NCBI GenBank assembly: GCA_023150565.1
Contig: JAKLKR010000015.1
Location: 1-43,006 of the forward strand
Direction of reading: 5' to 3'
DNA length: 43,006 nucleotides
Source of the DNA: Planctomycetota bacterium
GTDB lineage: Bacteria; Planctomycetota; UBA11346
Made by a program: the position numbers and the translations under genes
The notes under the pieces: model-generated
Databases searched by the model: none
The model's input: only the letters and a program-made list of their open reading frames with translations
What the model was told of the DNA's origin: nothing
Shown here: positions 32,918 to 40,363 of the stretch, piece by piece
Layout: each line of letters begins with the position of its first letter
How positions within the stretch are numbered: position 1 is the first letter of the stretch

Positions 32918-33853
32918 ATGGATCCCGCCGCCCCCTTCGACCCGCGCGCCACCGGGGTGCCGGTGCTGCGCTACCTGGTGGCCGCCGCCGACCACCTGCA
33001 CTTCGGCCGCGCCGCCGCCGCCGCGCGGGTGTCGCAGCCCAGCCTGTCGACGCTGGTGGCGCAGTGGGAGCGGCGCATGGGCTGCACGGTGTTCGAACGC
33101 ACCCGCGGCGGGGTGCGCCTGACCCCGGCCGGGGAGCGGGTGGTGGCGGCGGCGCGCAGCGCGCTCGCCGCCATCGCCGCGGTCGAGCAGGCGGCGGCCG
33201 AGGCGCGGCCGCCGTTCTTCGGCCCGCTGCGCCTGGGGGTGATCCCCACCGTCGGCCCCTACGCCCTGCCGGCGGTCACCGCCGCGCTCGAGCGCTCGTT
33301 CCCCGAGCTCGAGGTGCCGATCCGCGAGGCCACCACCGCCGAGCTGCTCGCCGCCCTCGACGGCGGGCGCCTCGACGTGGCGCTGCTCGCGCTGCTGCCC
33401 GGCATGGAGGGGCGCTACGCCGTGGATGCGCTCTACGACGAACCGTTCCTGGCCGCCCTGCCGCGCCACCACCGCCTGGCCGGGCAGGAGCGCATCGACC
33501 CCGCCGAGCTGGCGGGCGAGCGCCTGCTGCTGCTCGACGAGGGCCACTGCCTGCGCGAGCAGGCGCTGGCGGTATGCAGCCGCCGGACCGACGCGCACGG
33601 CGGCGCCGACTACCGCGCCACCAGCCTGGAGACCCTGCGCCAGATCGTCGCCGGCGGCGCCGGGGTCACCCTGCTGCCGGCGCTGGCGGCGGGCGACGGG
33701 GACCGCCGCCTGGCCCTGCTCCCGCTCACCGGCGATCCGGGCCGCACCGTCGCCCTGGTGTGGCGCCAGGGCGACCCGCGCGATCCGGCCTACCGCTTGC
33801 TCGCCCCGCCCATCCGCAAGGCGCTGCCGCGCGGGGCGATCCGCCTGCGCTGA
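32918..33853 (+). CDS. oxyR: OxyR-like LysR-family peroxide sensor
   Basis: 311 residues. The N-terminal HTH (VAAADHLHFGRAAAAARVSQPSLSTLVAQWE, about residues 20-50) and the LysR effector domain are followed by LLLDEGHCLREQALAVC with Cys211 and Cys220, 9 residues apart exactly like Cys199/Cys208 of E. coli OxyR. The two cysteines form the disulfide that signals hydrogen peroxide. The N terminus is about 12 residues longer than usual. It is convergent with ahpF, its likely target, and an OxyR-type site lies before ahpC. No clear ribosome binding site is seen. Confidence 0.9.
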   Translation: MDPAAPFDPRATGVPVLRYLVAAADHLHFGRAAAAARVSQPSLSTLVAQWERRMGCTVFERTRGGVRLTPAGERVVAAARSALAAIAAVEQAAAEARPPFFGPLRLGVIPTVGPYALPAVTAALERSFPELEVPIREATTAELLAALDGGRLDVALLALLPGMEGRYAVDALYDEPFLAALPRHHRLAGQERIDPAELAGERLLLLDEGHCLREQALAVCSRRTDAHGGADYRATSLETLRQIVAGGAGVTLLPALAAGDGDRRLALLPLTGDPGRTVALVWRQGDPRDPAYRLLAPPIRKALPRGAIRLR

Positions 33854-35398
33854 TCAGGCGCGCAAACGGTCCTCGAAGGCCGCCAGCGCCACCTGGGCGC
33901 CGTCGCCCATGGCGATGATGATCTGCTTGAAGGGGCGGTTGGCCACGTCGCCGGCGGCGTAGATGCCGGGGCGCGAGGTGCGTCCGCGCGCGTCGACCAC
34001 GATCTCGCCGGCCTTGTTGACCTCCACCAGGTCCTTGACCAGCGCCGAGCTGGGCGACAGCCCGATCTGCACGAACACCCCGTCCAGCTCGCGGGTGCGC
34101 TCCTCCTTGCTGGCGCGGTCCTGGTAGCGCAGGGCGGTGACCCTGGTGCCGTCGCCCACCACCGCGGTGGTGCGCGCGTTGGTGATCACGGTGACGTTGC
34201 CCAGGCTGCGCAGCTTGCGCTGCAGCACCGCGTCGGCGCGCAGGGCCTCGCCGAACTCCAGCAGCACCACCGACGAGCAGATGCCGGCCAGGTCGATGGC
34301 GGCCTCGACCCCGCTGTTGCCGCCGCCCACCACCGCCACCCGCCGGCCCTTGTAGAACGGGCCGTCGCAGTGCGGGCAGAACGCCACCCCGCGGCCGAGG
34401 TGCTCCTTCTCGCCCGGCACCCCCAGCTCGCGCCATTTGGCGCCGGTGGCGATGATCACCTGCCCGGCGCGCACCGTCTCGCCGCCCTTGAGGCGCAGGA
34501 CCTTGGGCTCGCCGTCGGCCAGCTCCTCGACGCTGCGGTGGTCGAGAACCAGCACCCCGGCCTTGGCCAGGTGGCCGCGCAGGTCCTCGGCCAGCTTCGG
34601 CCCCTCGGTGTAGGGCACCGACACCAGGTTCTCGATGCCCAGGGTGTCGCGCACCTGGCCGCCGATGCGCCCGGCCACCACCGCCACCTTCAGGCCCTTG
34701 CGCACGCTGTAGATCGCCGCCGCGGCGCCGGCCGGGCCGCCGCCCACCACCGCCACGTCGACCTCGTGCACCGCCGCCGGGGCCTCTCCCGCCGATTCGC
34801 TGCCGAAGTGCTGCTCGAGCTGGTCGAGCAGCCCGGCGAGGTCGGCCTTGCCCACGTGCAGCAGCTGGTCGCCGGCGAACACCGCCGGCACCCCCTGCAC
34901 CCCCAGGCGCGCGACCTCGGACTCGGCCAGGGCGCCGTCCCACATCTCGTGCTGGGCGTCGTCGTGCAACAGCGCCACCAGGTTGAGGGCCTGGACCACG
35001 TCCGGGCAGTTGGTGCATTCCAGCGAGACGATGGTGCGCAGGCGGATGGGCCCGCGCAGGCGGCGGATGCGCGCCTGGATGCCGGGGTCGGGCAGGCGGC
35101 CCTTGCCGGCGGCGTTGAGCAGCGCCACCACCAGCGAGGTGAACTCGTGGCCGCCCGGCACGCCGCGGAACGACACCCCGGTGGGGGTGCCGTCGCGCAG
35201 CAGGGTCAGGCGCGGCACCGGGCTGTGATGGCCGGATTCGACCACGCGCAGGCGCGGCGCGGTGGCGGCGAGGTCGGCGGCGAGCTCGCGCAGGTCGCCC
35301 TGGCGGGGGTGCTCGCTGGGCGACAGCGCCAGGGTCAGCTCGGCGGGCAGGTCGGCGAACACGGTGGTGAGCTGGGAGCGGATGGCGTCGTCGAGCAT
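33854..35398 (-). CDS. ahpF: AhpF, alkyl hydroperoxide reductase flavoprotein subunit
   Basis: 514 residues against 521 in E. coli. The N-terminal thioredoxin-like pair has a redox CxxC in SLECTNCPDVVQAL. The thioredoxin-reductase-like part has an FAD motif VAVVGGGPAGAAAAIYSVRKG, the catalytic CxxC in AFCPHCDGPF and an NAD(P)H motif VAVVGGGNSGVEAAIDLA. It passes electrons from NADH to AhpC. It lies 72 bases downstream of ahpC on the same strand, with a strong hairpin between them. Its stop codon directly abuts the oxyR stop. Confidence 0.97.
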   Translation of the reverse strand: MLDDAIRSQLTTVFADLPAELTLALSPSEHPRQGDLRELAADLAATAPRLRVVESGHHSPVPRLTLLRDGTPTGVSFRGVPGGHEFTSLVVALLNAAGKGRLPDPGIQARIRRLRGPIRLRTIVSLECTNCPDVVQALNLVALLHDDAQHEMWDGALAESEVARLGVQGVPAVFAGDQLLHVGKADLAGLLDQLEQHFGSESAGEAPAAVHEVDVAVVGGGPAGAAAAIYSVRKGLKVAVVAGRIGGQVRDTLGIENLVSVPYTEGPKLAEDLRGHLAKAGVLVLDHRSVEELADGEPKVLRLKGGETVRAGQVIIATGAKWRELGVPGEKEHLGRGVAFCPHCDGPFYKGRRVAVVGGGNSGVEAAIDLAGICSSVVLLEFGEALRADAVLQRKLRSLGNVTVITNARTTAVVGDGTRVTALRYQDRASKEERTRELDGVFVQIGLSPSSALVKDLVEVNKAGEIVVDARGRTSRPGIYAAGDVANRPFKQIIIAMGDGAQVALAAFEDRLRA

Positions 35399-35432
35399 GG
35401 CGGGACTCGTCTGGGAAAGGGGTGGGGAAGAC

Positions 35433-35461
35433 CCTCCCCGGCCCGCGCGGGGCCGGGGAGG
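35433..35461 (-). other. Strong hairpin between ahpC and ahpF
   Basis: A perfect 12-bp stem (CCTCCCCGGCCC with its complement) around a 5-base loop GCGCG. There is no run of T after it, so it is more likely an attenuator or an mRNA-stabilising element that leaves more ahpC than ahpF message than a full terminator. Confidence 0.6.
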
Positions 35462-35470
35462 CGGTCCGGG

Positions 35471-36034
35471 TCAGATCTTGCCGACCAGATCCAGACCGGG
35501 CTTCAGGGTGCTGGCGCCCGGCTTCCACTTGGCCGGGCAGACCTCGCCCGGGTGGCTGGCGACGAACTGGGCGGCCTGGATCTTGCGCAGCAGCTCGTCG
35601 GCGTTGCGGCCGATGCCGTTGTCGTGGATCTCGGCGATCTTGACCTTGCCGTCGGGGGCGACCACGAAGGTGCCGCGGTAGGCCAGGCCCTCCTCCTCGA
35701 TGTGCACGCCGAAGGCGCGGGTCAGGTGGCCGGTGGGGTCGGCGAGCATCGGGTAGGCGATCTTCTTGATCGTTGCCGAGGCGTCGTGCCAGGCCTTGTG
35801 CACGAAGTGGGTGTCGGTGCTCACGCTGTAGACCTCGACGCCCATCTTCTGCAGCTCGGCGTACTTGTCGGCCAGGTCGCCGAGCTCGGTCGGGCACACG
35901 AAGGTGAAGTCGGCGGGGTAGAAGAAGAACACCGCCCACTTGCCGCGCACGTCGGCGTCGGTGACGGTCTTGAAGGCGCCCTGGTGGAAGGCCTGGACTT
36001 TGAAGCTGGGCAGGGGGCTGTTGATGATCGGCAT
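35471..36034 (-). CDS. ahpC: AhpC, alkyl hydroperoxide peroxidase (2-Cys peroxiredoxin)
   Basis: 187 residues, the same length as E. coli AhpC. The peroxidatic cysteine is Cys47 (FTFVCPTE) and the resolving cysteine is Cys166 (GEVCPAKW), both in the family positions; the GG(L/F)G-like GIGRNADE and YPMLADPTG regions are present. It reduces hydrogen peroxide and organic hydroperoxides using AhpF. The start at 36034 (MPIINS) is chosen over an ATG 12 bases upstream because it has a GGAG ribosome binding site and matches the family. Upstream lie a -10 candidate and an OxyR-type site. Confidence 0.97.
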   Translation of the reverse strand: MPIINSPLPSFKVQAFHQGAFKTVTDADVRGKWAVFFFYPADFTFVCPTELGDLADKYAELQKMGVEVYSVSTDTHFVHKAWHDASATIKKIAYPMLADPTGHLTRAFGVHIEEEGLAYRGTFVVAPDGKVKIAEIHDNGIGRNADELLRKIQAAQFVASHPGEVCPAKWKPGASTLKPGLDLVGKI

Positions 36035-36079
36035 GGGAGGCTCCATCGGCAGTGGCGCAGCGCGCCGGTGATGATGGAG

Positions 36080-36085
36080 AATCTA
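36080..36085 (-). promoter_or_regulatory. Candidate -10 element of ahpC
   Basis: TAGATT on the minus strand. The OxyR-type site at 36118-36143 would lie about 45 to 70 bases before the transcription start, the usual place for activation by OxyR. A 16-bp GC palindrome (36097-36112) fills the -35 region. Confidence 0.45.
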
Positions 36086-36117
36086 TCCGCCCCCGCGCCG
36101 GCGCGCGCCGGCCGTCC

Positions 36118-36143
36118 CTATGGCGGCGATAGATGCCGGCTAT
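36118..36143. promoter_or_regulatory. OxyR-type binding site upstream of ahpC
   Basis: CTAT (36118-36121), 7 bases, ATAG (36129-36132), 7 bases, CTAT (36140-36143). On the minus strand this is ATAG-N7-CTAT-N7-ATAG, three of the four ATAG/CTAT boxes of the known OxyR consensus. It overlaps the last codons of the upstream AraC gene. Confidence 0.75.
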
Positions 36144-37020
36144 CGCCGCCGCGACCCGCCACCTGCGCGGCGCCGGCCCCGCCGCCCTCCTGGGCGGCAG
36201 CCCAGTCGCGCGGGGTGGCACCGAGGTGGCGGACGAAGATGCGGTGGAACTGCGCATAGCTGCCGAAGCCGCAGCCCAGCGCCAGGGTCATCAGGCTGAG
36301 GCCTGGCGACCACGACTCGACCACCCGGTCGAGCCGGCGGCGGTTGCGGTAGTCGGGCAGGGCGAGGCCGATCTGCTGGCGGAACAGCCGCGCCAGGCGG
36401 TCGGGGCCCAGGCCGACGCGGCGGGCGAGCTCAGTGGTGCTCATCTCGCCGTCGGCAGCGAGCAGGTGCGCGGCGCGCGCCACCGCCGGATGCAGGGCGG
36501 CGGCCGGACCGGCAGCGGGCGCCTGCTGCCAGGCCGCCCACAGGCGGTGCAGCAGCCACTCGCAGCCGCTGCGGAAGCCCGCGCCGCCCTGGTGGGCGGC
36601 GATGTCGAGCATCTGCGCCGCGAGCAGGCGCTGCTCGCGCTGCGGCAGCCGGCGCGGCGCCGGCGTCGCGCCGGCGCGCAGGGGATGGGCGGGGTCGAGG
36701 GTGGCGAGCACGGCCGGCGTCCACACCAGGATGTGCATGCGCCAGTCGGCCGAGCGCTCGACCAGGCAGTGGTCGCGCCCGGCCGGCAGCCACACCAGCA
36801 TGCCGGCGTCGAGGCTGAAGCGGGAGCCGTCCATCAGGTAGGCGCCGGTGCCGGCGAGCACCAGGTTGGCCTCCAGCTCGGCGTGGCGGTGGTGCAGGCC
36901 GATGCGCGGCGGCGCGCCCTGGATCGGCCGGCCCAGCCACACCGCGCCGCCGTCCTCGGGGCCCAGGCCGAGCATGTCGACATGGGGCGGGGGCAGTTCG
37001 GCGGCCGTCACGGTGGACAT
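36118..37020 (-). CDS. AraC-family transcriptional regulator with N-terminal cupin
   Basis: 300 residues. An N-terminal AraC-type cupin (LHHRHAELEANLVLAGTGAYLMDG, about 40-65) should bind a small ligand. The two HTH motifs of the C-terminal AraC domain are visible (STTELARRVGLGPDRLARLFRQQ; LSLMTLALGCGFGSYAQFHRIFVRHLGATPRDW, about 195-275). In this type of genome such regulators commonly sit beside sugar or URO-D-family genes. It lies 46 bases after the URO-D-like gene on the same strand and may be its local regulator. Its 3' end carries the OxyR-type site for ahpC. Confidence 0.9.
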   Translation of the reverse strand: MSTVTAAELPPPHVDMLGLGPEDGGAVWLGRPIQGAPPRIGLHHRHAELEANLVLAGTGAYLMDGSRFSLDAGMLVWLPAGRDHCLVERSADWRMHILVWTPAVLATLDPAHPLRAGATPAPRRLPQREQRLLAAQMLDIAAHQGGAGFRSGCEWLLHRLWAAWQQAPAAGPAAALHPAVARAAHLLAADGEMSTTELARRVGLGPDRLARLFRQQIGLALPDYRNRRRLDRVVESWSPGLSLMTLALGCGFGSYAQFHRIFVRHLGATPRDWAAAQEGGGAGAAQVAGRGGDSRHLSPP

Positions 37021-37065
37021 GCCGGCGCAGGGTAGCGCCGGCGCGCCCCGGCAACAGCCGGCGGT

Positions 37066-38160
37066 TCAGCCGGGCATCGCCGCGCGCAGGGCGGCCAGCA
37101 ATCGGCGGCCCTCCTCCAGCGACTGCACGTACACCAGCACCCCGAGGTTGCGCTTGGCCGGCCAGTCGCCCGCCAGCAGGCGGCGCACGAAGGGCGAGTC
37201 GGCGCTGGTGCCGGTGGTGACCAGCACGGTCTCGGGCGGCAGCCGGCGGGCCAGGTCCCAGAAGTCGTGGTGGCCGGGATCGACGTCGATGCCGTGCACC
37301 CGCGGGTTGGAGGCGAACCAGTCGATCACCCGGCCGTGGGTGCCGCAGTAGTGGATGCGCCCGCCGCCGATCGCTTCCATCAGGCGCAGGTCGCGCGGCA
37401 GGATGAAGCGCTGGTAGAACTCCGGCCGGATCATGTGCATCGAGCAGTTGCTGATGCGCGCGCGCCCGCGCCAGCGGCAGCCCCAGTCGTCGAAGAAGCC
37501 GCCGGTGGAGCCGATCTGGCGGTTGAGCTCGGGCACCAGGCCGATGAGGAAGTCGGTGACCTTGTCGAGCAGCGCCCCGACCGCCTCGGGGGAGTCGAAG
37601 AAGTCCATCAGCAGGTCGTTGCCGCGCACCAAGTGGGCGGTGTTGAACGGGCTCTGGATGTCCGGGTGCTGGATGCGCACCCCCTCGGGCAGGCGCGCGC
37701 GCCAGCGCTGGTGCCATTCCGCCACCCGGCCATAGAGCCCGGCGGTGAGCGCGGGCAGGGCCAGGGCGAGCGCCTCCTCGGCGCTGGCCAGGGCCGGGGC
37801 GCGCGCCGCCGGCAGGCTGTTGGTGGGGAATTCGAGCGGGCAGCCGAAGGCGTGCGCGACCTGGGCGGTGCCGAACTGCACCCGCACCGAGGCCACGTGG
37901 TCATCCTCCAGTTCGAGGTGGTTGCGCAGCTTGGCCAGTTCGCAGGCGAGCATCAGGTCGGGATCGGCGAACTGGACCTCGGGCGCGGGCAGGCCATCGA
38001 CCGGGGCGGCGATGAGGATCTTGGGCCGGGCGGTGGCTGGGTCGGCCATCGCCTCCCAGGCGCGGTCGAGGCGGTCGAGGCGGTCGCGCTGGCGCTGGTT
38101 GATGGTCAGGGCGGGAAAGGCGCTGGAGACGGAACCGGCGGTCAGGGTGGCGGCGGCCAT
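37066..38160 (-). CDS. Uroporphyrinogen decarboxylase-family protein
   Basis: 364 residues of the URO-D superfamily, which holds heme-pathway decarboxylases and cobalamin-dependent methyltransferases (MtaA/CmuA type). Features seen are the barrel segments GVRIQHPDIQSPFNTAHLV, SNCSMHMIRPEFYQRFILP, GGRIHYCGTHGRVIDWF and VHGIDVDPGHHDFWDL. The HYCG segment and lack of the classical N-terminal FPxRP-type motif of HemE suggest a member of the large uncharacterised branch rather than true HemE. The AraC gene follows it. Substrate unknown. Confidence 0.75.
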   Translation of the reverse strand: MAAATLTAGSVSSAFPALTINQRQRDRLDRLDRAWEAMADPATARPKILIAAPVDGLPAPEVQFADPDLMLACELAKLRNHLELEDDHVASVRVQFGTAQVAHAFGCPLEFPTNSLPAARAPALASAEEALALALPALTAGLYGRVAEWHQRWRARLPEGVRIQHPDIQSPFNTAHLVRGNDLLMDFFDSPEAVGALLDKVTDFLIGLVPELNRQIGSTGGFFDDWGCRWRGRARISNCSMHMIRPEFYQRFILPRDLRLMEAIGGGRIHYCGTHGRVIDWFASNPRVHGIDVDPGHHDFWDLARRLPPETVLVTTGTSADSPFVRRLLAGDWPAKRNLGVLVYVQSLEEGRRLLAALRAAMPG

Positions 38161-38247
38161 GGGTGGTCCTCTGGCGCCGCATCATCGCCAGCCGGGGACG
38201 GCCGGCATCTCACATCGCCGCCGCCACTTCGCACAACCCGTCGCCCC

Positions 38248-38664
38248 TCAGCCGGGCTGGGGTGCCGCCTTCGCCTCCGCCAGGAAGGTGGCGAAGCGCT
38301 TGTCCTCGTGCACGGTGTGGATCTGGAACCAGGCCACCAGCATGCCCAGGATGTCGTCGATGCCGCCCTCCTTGCCGCCGAAGGCGCCGACCTTGTGCTC
38401 GAGCAGGGTCATGATCTCGCCATGCAGCTTGGCGTGCTTCTCGAATTCGGGGTAGCGGTTGGCGCGCATGATCAGTTCTTCGCCGCGGAAATGGAATTCG
38501 GAGTACTTGAGCAGGCCGAACAGCAGCTGGTGGATCATGTCCTCGGGATAGCTCAGTTCCTGCGCCTTGATGACGTTGTTGATCAGACCGATGAAATAGC
38601 GGTGCTGATCGTCGATGTCGGGGTGGCCGACGCTGTAGTCATCCTTCCAGACGATCCGATCCAT
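38248..38664 (-). CDS. Bacteriohemerythrin
   Basis: 138 residues, a single hemerythrin domain that binds O2 at a di-iron site. All seven iron ligands are present: His21 (DDQHRYF), His58 and Glu62 (FHFRGEE), His77 and His81 (HAKLHGE), His116 and Asp121 (HTVHED). The start at MDRIVWKDDYSVG matches the family; an open frame 25 residues longer would cover an AT-rich promoter-like stretch. It may act in oxygen sensing, storage or delivery. It is a lone gene between intergenic gaps. Confidence 0.92.
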   Translation of the reverse strand: MDRIVWKDDYSVGHPDIDDQHRYFIGLINNVIKAQELSYPEDMIHQLLFGLLKYSEFHFRGEELIMRANRYPEFEKHAKLHGEIMTLLEHKVGAFGGKEGGIDDILGMLVAWFQIHTVHEDKRFATFLAEAKAAPQPG

Positions 38665-38704
38665 GGTGTCAGTACATTTGCCTAACCGACTCGGATTCAA
38701 CGTT

Positions 38705-38713
38705 TTATTAGCA
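38705..38713 (-). promoter_or_regulatory. Possible extended -10 promoter of the hemerythrin gene
   Basis: TGCTAATAA on the minus strand fits an extended -10 (TGnTAnnnT-like) and lies in a locally AT-rich stretch, about 40 bases before the ATG. No good -35 is seen. The rest of the 38665-38826 gap shows nothing else that I recognise. Confidence 0.4.
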
Positions 38714-38826
38714 TACAAATATGTGTCGCTGGGCATCACCGGTCGACCTCAGCGCGCACGCTAACCCGGCGGCGAAGCCCATGGTCCTCTCCGCGGCGGC
38801 AGATGCCGATCGCGGCCCGGTCCGTT

Positions 38827-39468
38827 TCAGCGCACCTGGTACTCTTCGGGGATGGGTATGGTGCCAAGGGTGTCGCCGGGTTTGTCGCCCTTGACGATGG
38901 TCAAGGTCAGCCTGGTGTGGTTGAGTTCGTAGTCGGGCGACTTCTGGATCACCAGATCCTTGCCGTCCTCCGATTCGAAGGCCATGTACACCGACAGCTT
39001 GCCGTCCGGCACCTGGAAGTTGCGGCTCTTCAGCGCCGCCAGGGACATCTCATATCCCTTGTCGCCACAGCGGATCCCCAGGGTGACCACGCCATCGATC
39101 TGGTTCTTGACCTCGATCGCCGAAGCACCGACGCGGTGCAGCTTCTCCTTGGCGCGGAACCGGGGATCCTTGCGCAGCAGCATCTCGTTGCGGTTGGTCC
39201 AGGCGTCATCGATGATGAACATGCGCTGGGCCTTGCGCTCGCCCATCACCTTGTCGATGCGCTCGCGCTCGGCCGGCGGCAGGCTGGCGATCTTGACCTC
39301 CGAGATGCGGTAGACGTTGATCGCTCCGGCGCTCTTGGCGGTCACCGCCTGCTTGGGGCTCTCGATCGAGACCGTCAGCTCCTCGTAGGGGACCTTGGTG
39401 CCGTTGCTCAGTTCGATCTCGCTCGCCACCGCCGACAGGCAGAGCAGCACCAGGACTATGGGTCGCAT
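38827..39468 (-). CDS. Secreted protein of unknown function
   Basis: 213 residues. A signal peptide (MRPIVLVLLCLSAVASE) is followed by a mature protein rich in charged residues: LSNGTKVPYEELTVSI, NVYRISEVKIASLPPAERERIDKVMGERKAQRMF, then a beta-rich second half (SLAALKSRNFQVPDGKLSVYMAFESEDGKDLVIQ, split around 130-165). No family is recognised. The first eight codons of the longer open frame are dropped because the Met at 39468 starts the signal peptide directly. It is the last gene of a minus-strand group running from 43006. Confidence 0.7.
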   Translation of the reverse strand: MRPIVLVLLCLSAVASEIELSNGTKVPYEELTVSIESPKQAVTAKSAGAINVYRISEVKIASLPPAERERIDKVMGERKAQRMFIIDDAWTNRNEMLLRKDPRFRAKEKLHRVGASAIEVKNQIDGVVTLGIRCGDKGYEMSLAALKSRNFQVPDGKLSVYMAFESEDGKDLVIQKSPDYELNHTRLTLTIVKGDKPGDTLGTIPIPEEYQVR

Positions 39469-39543
39469 CTGGATTCCTTCGCACGTGCTCATGACGCGAT
39501 TTCACCAGCGGTCAATGCCGGCATGCAGGACCGGGCCGGGCGC

Positions 39544-39885
39544 TCAGATGCGCTCCAGGAACGGCACCTCCAGGGCGTCGTTGCCGCAATACATGCATTT
39601 GTCGGCCTTCTGGTTGACCACCTTGCCGCACCTGGGGCAGTTCACCACCATCCGGCGCATGGTGCCGTCCTTGATGCCATCCATGCCGTCGATCATGTCC
39701 ACCGCCTTGTCGATCTCGGCCTGGGTCACCCCCAGCTTCTCCATCAGGATCAGGGTGAGGGCGGCGGAATACAATTTGAGCCGCTCGACCCGCCGCTTGA
39801 GGTATTCGATGTCCTCGCCGTGGTTGGGCGCCCCGCCGGCGGCGTGGCCGTCGGCATCGGTGCGCAATCTGCCGGGGATGTTCAT
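39544..39885 (-). CDS. Zinc-ribbon protein of unknown function
   Basis: 113 residues. A central predicted helical/coiled region (DIEYLKRRVERLKLYSAALTLILMEKLGVTQAEIDKAV, split over about 25-62) is followed by a four-cysteine zinc ribbon: Cys83, Cys86 (CPRC) and Cys97, Cys100 (CMYC). No wider family is recognised. A GAGGTC-like ribosome binding site precedes the ATG. It sits 45 bases after the 135-residue gene on the same strand. Confidence 0.7.
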   Translation of the reverse strand: MNIPGRLRTDADGHAAGGAPNHGEDIEYLKRRVERLKLYSAALTLILMEKLGVTQAEIDKAVDMIDGMDGIKDGTMRRMVVNCPRCGKVVNQKADKCMYCGNDALEVPFLERI

Positions 39886-39930
39886 GGCGGACCTCGGTTG
39901 CCGGTATTCAACGGCCTCGCGGCGGAGCGG

Positions 39931-40338
39931 TTACGCCGCCTGCTTGGCGAGCCGGTGCAGGCGGGTGTTGGCGTCGTCGAGCAGGGCATGCAGCTCGTTG
40001 ATCAGGACGCGCATCTTCCTGGTGCGCCCCGCCTGCTCGCCGACCGCGAGCATCGCCACCAGCTGGGCCACGTTGCCGGCGATCATCGCCTCCAGCTCGC
40101 GCTCGCCCAGAACCATCGCCGCCCTGGCGTAGGTCCCCGGCTTCAGTTCGATGCGGAAGGCGCTGCTGCCGGCCAGGTAGCTGGTGGCCATGCCCAGCAA
40201 CAGGCAGGTGAGGCCATGGATCCCGGCGACCACCCGCTTGGCCTTGAGCGCGGCCTTGGCGTCGCCGGAGCGCCGGATGGCGCCATGGCGCCGGATCAGC
40301 TCCTGGACCAGGTTCCCGACCTCCTGCGACGGGCTCAT
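39931..40338 (-). CDS. Hypothetical protein with one hydrophobic segment
   Basis: 135 residues. One hydrophobic stretch (VAGIHGLTCLLLGMATSYLAG, about 37-58) lies between a basic N-terminal helix and a helical C terminus (VLINELHALLDDANTRLHRLAKQ). No family recognised. It begins 25 bases after the beta-propeller gene ends, so it is probably in the same operon. Confidence 0.6.
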   Translation of the reverse strand: MSPSQEVGNLVQELIRRHGAIRRSGDAKAALKAKRVVAGIHGLTCLLLGMATSYLAGSSAFRIELKPGTYARAAMVLGERELEAMIAGNVAQLVAMLAVGEQAGRTRKMRVLINELHALLDDANTRLHRLAKQAA

Positions 40339-40363
40339 CCCGCCCCCAGCAGCCTGCGGCGGC

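Noticed and set aside
37066..38160. HemE (heme pathway uroporphyrinogen decarboxylase)
   Set aside because: The typical HemE N-terminal motif is not seen and the AraC context is not that of heme synthesis; kept as a URO-D-family protein.
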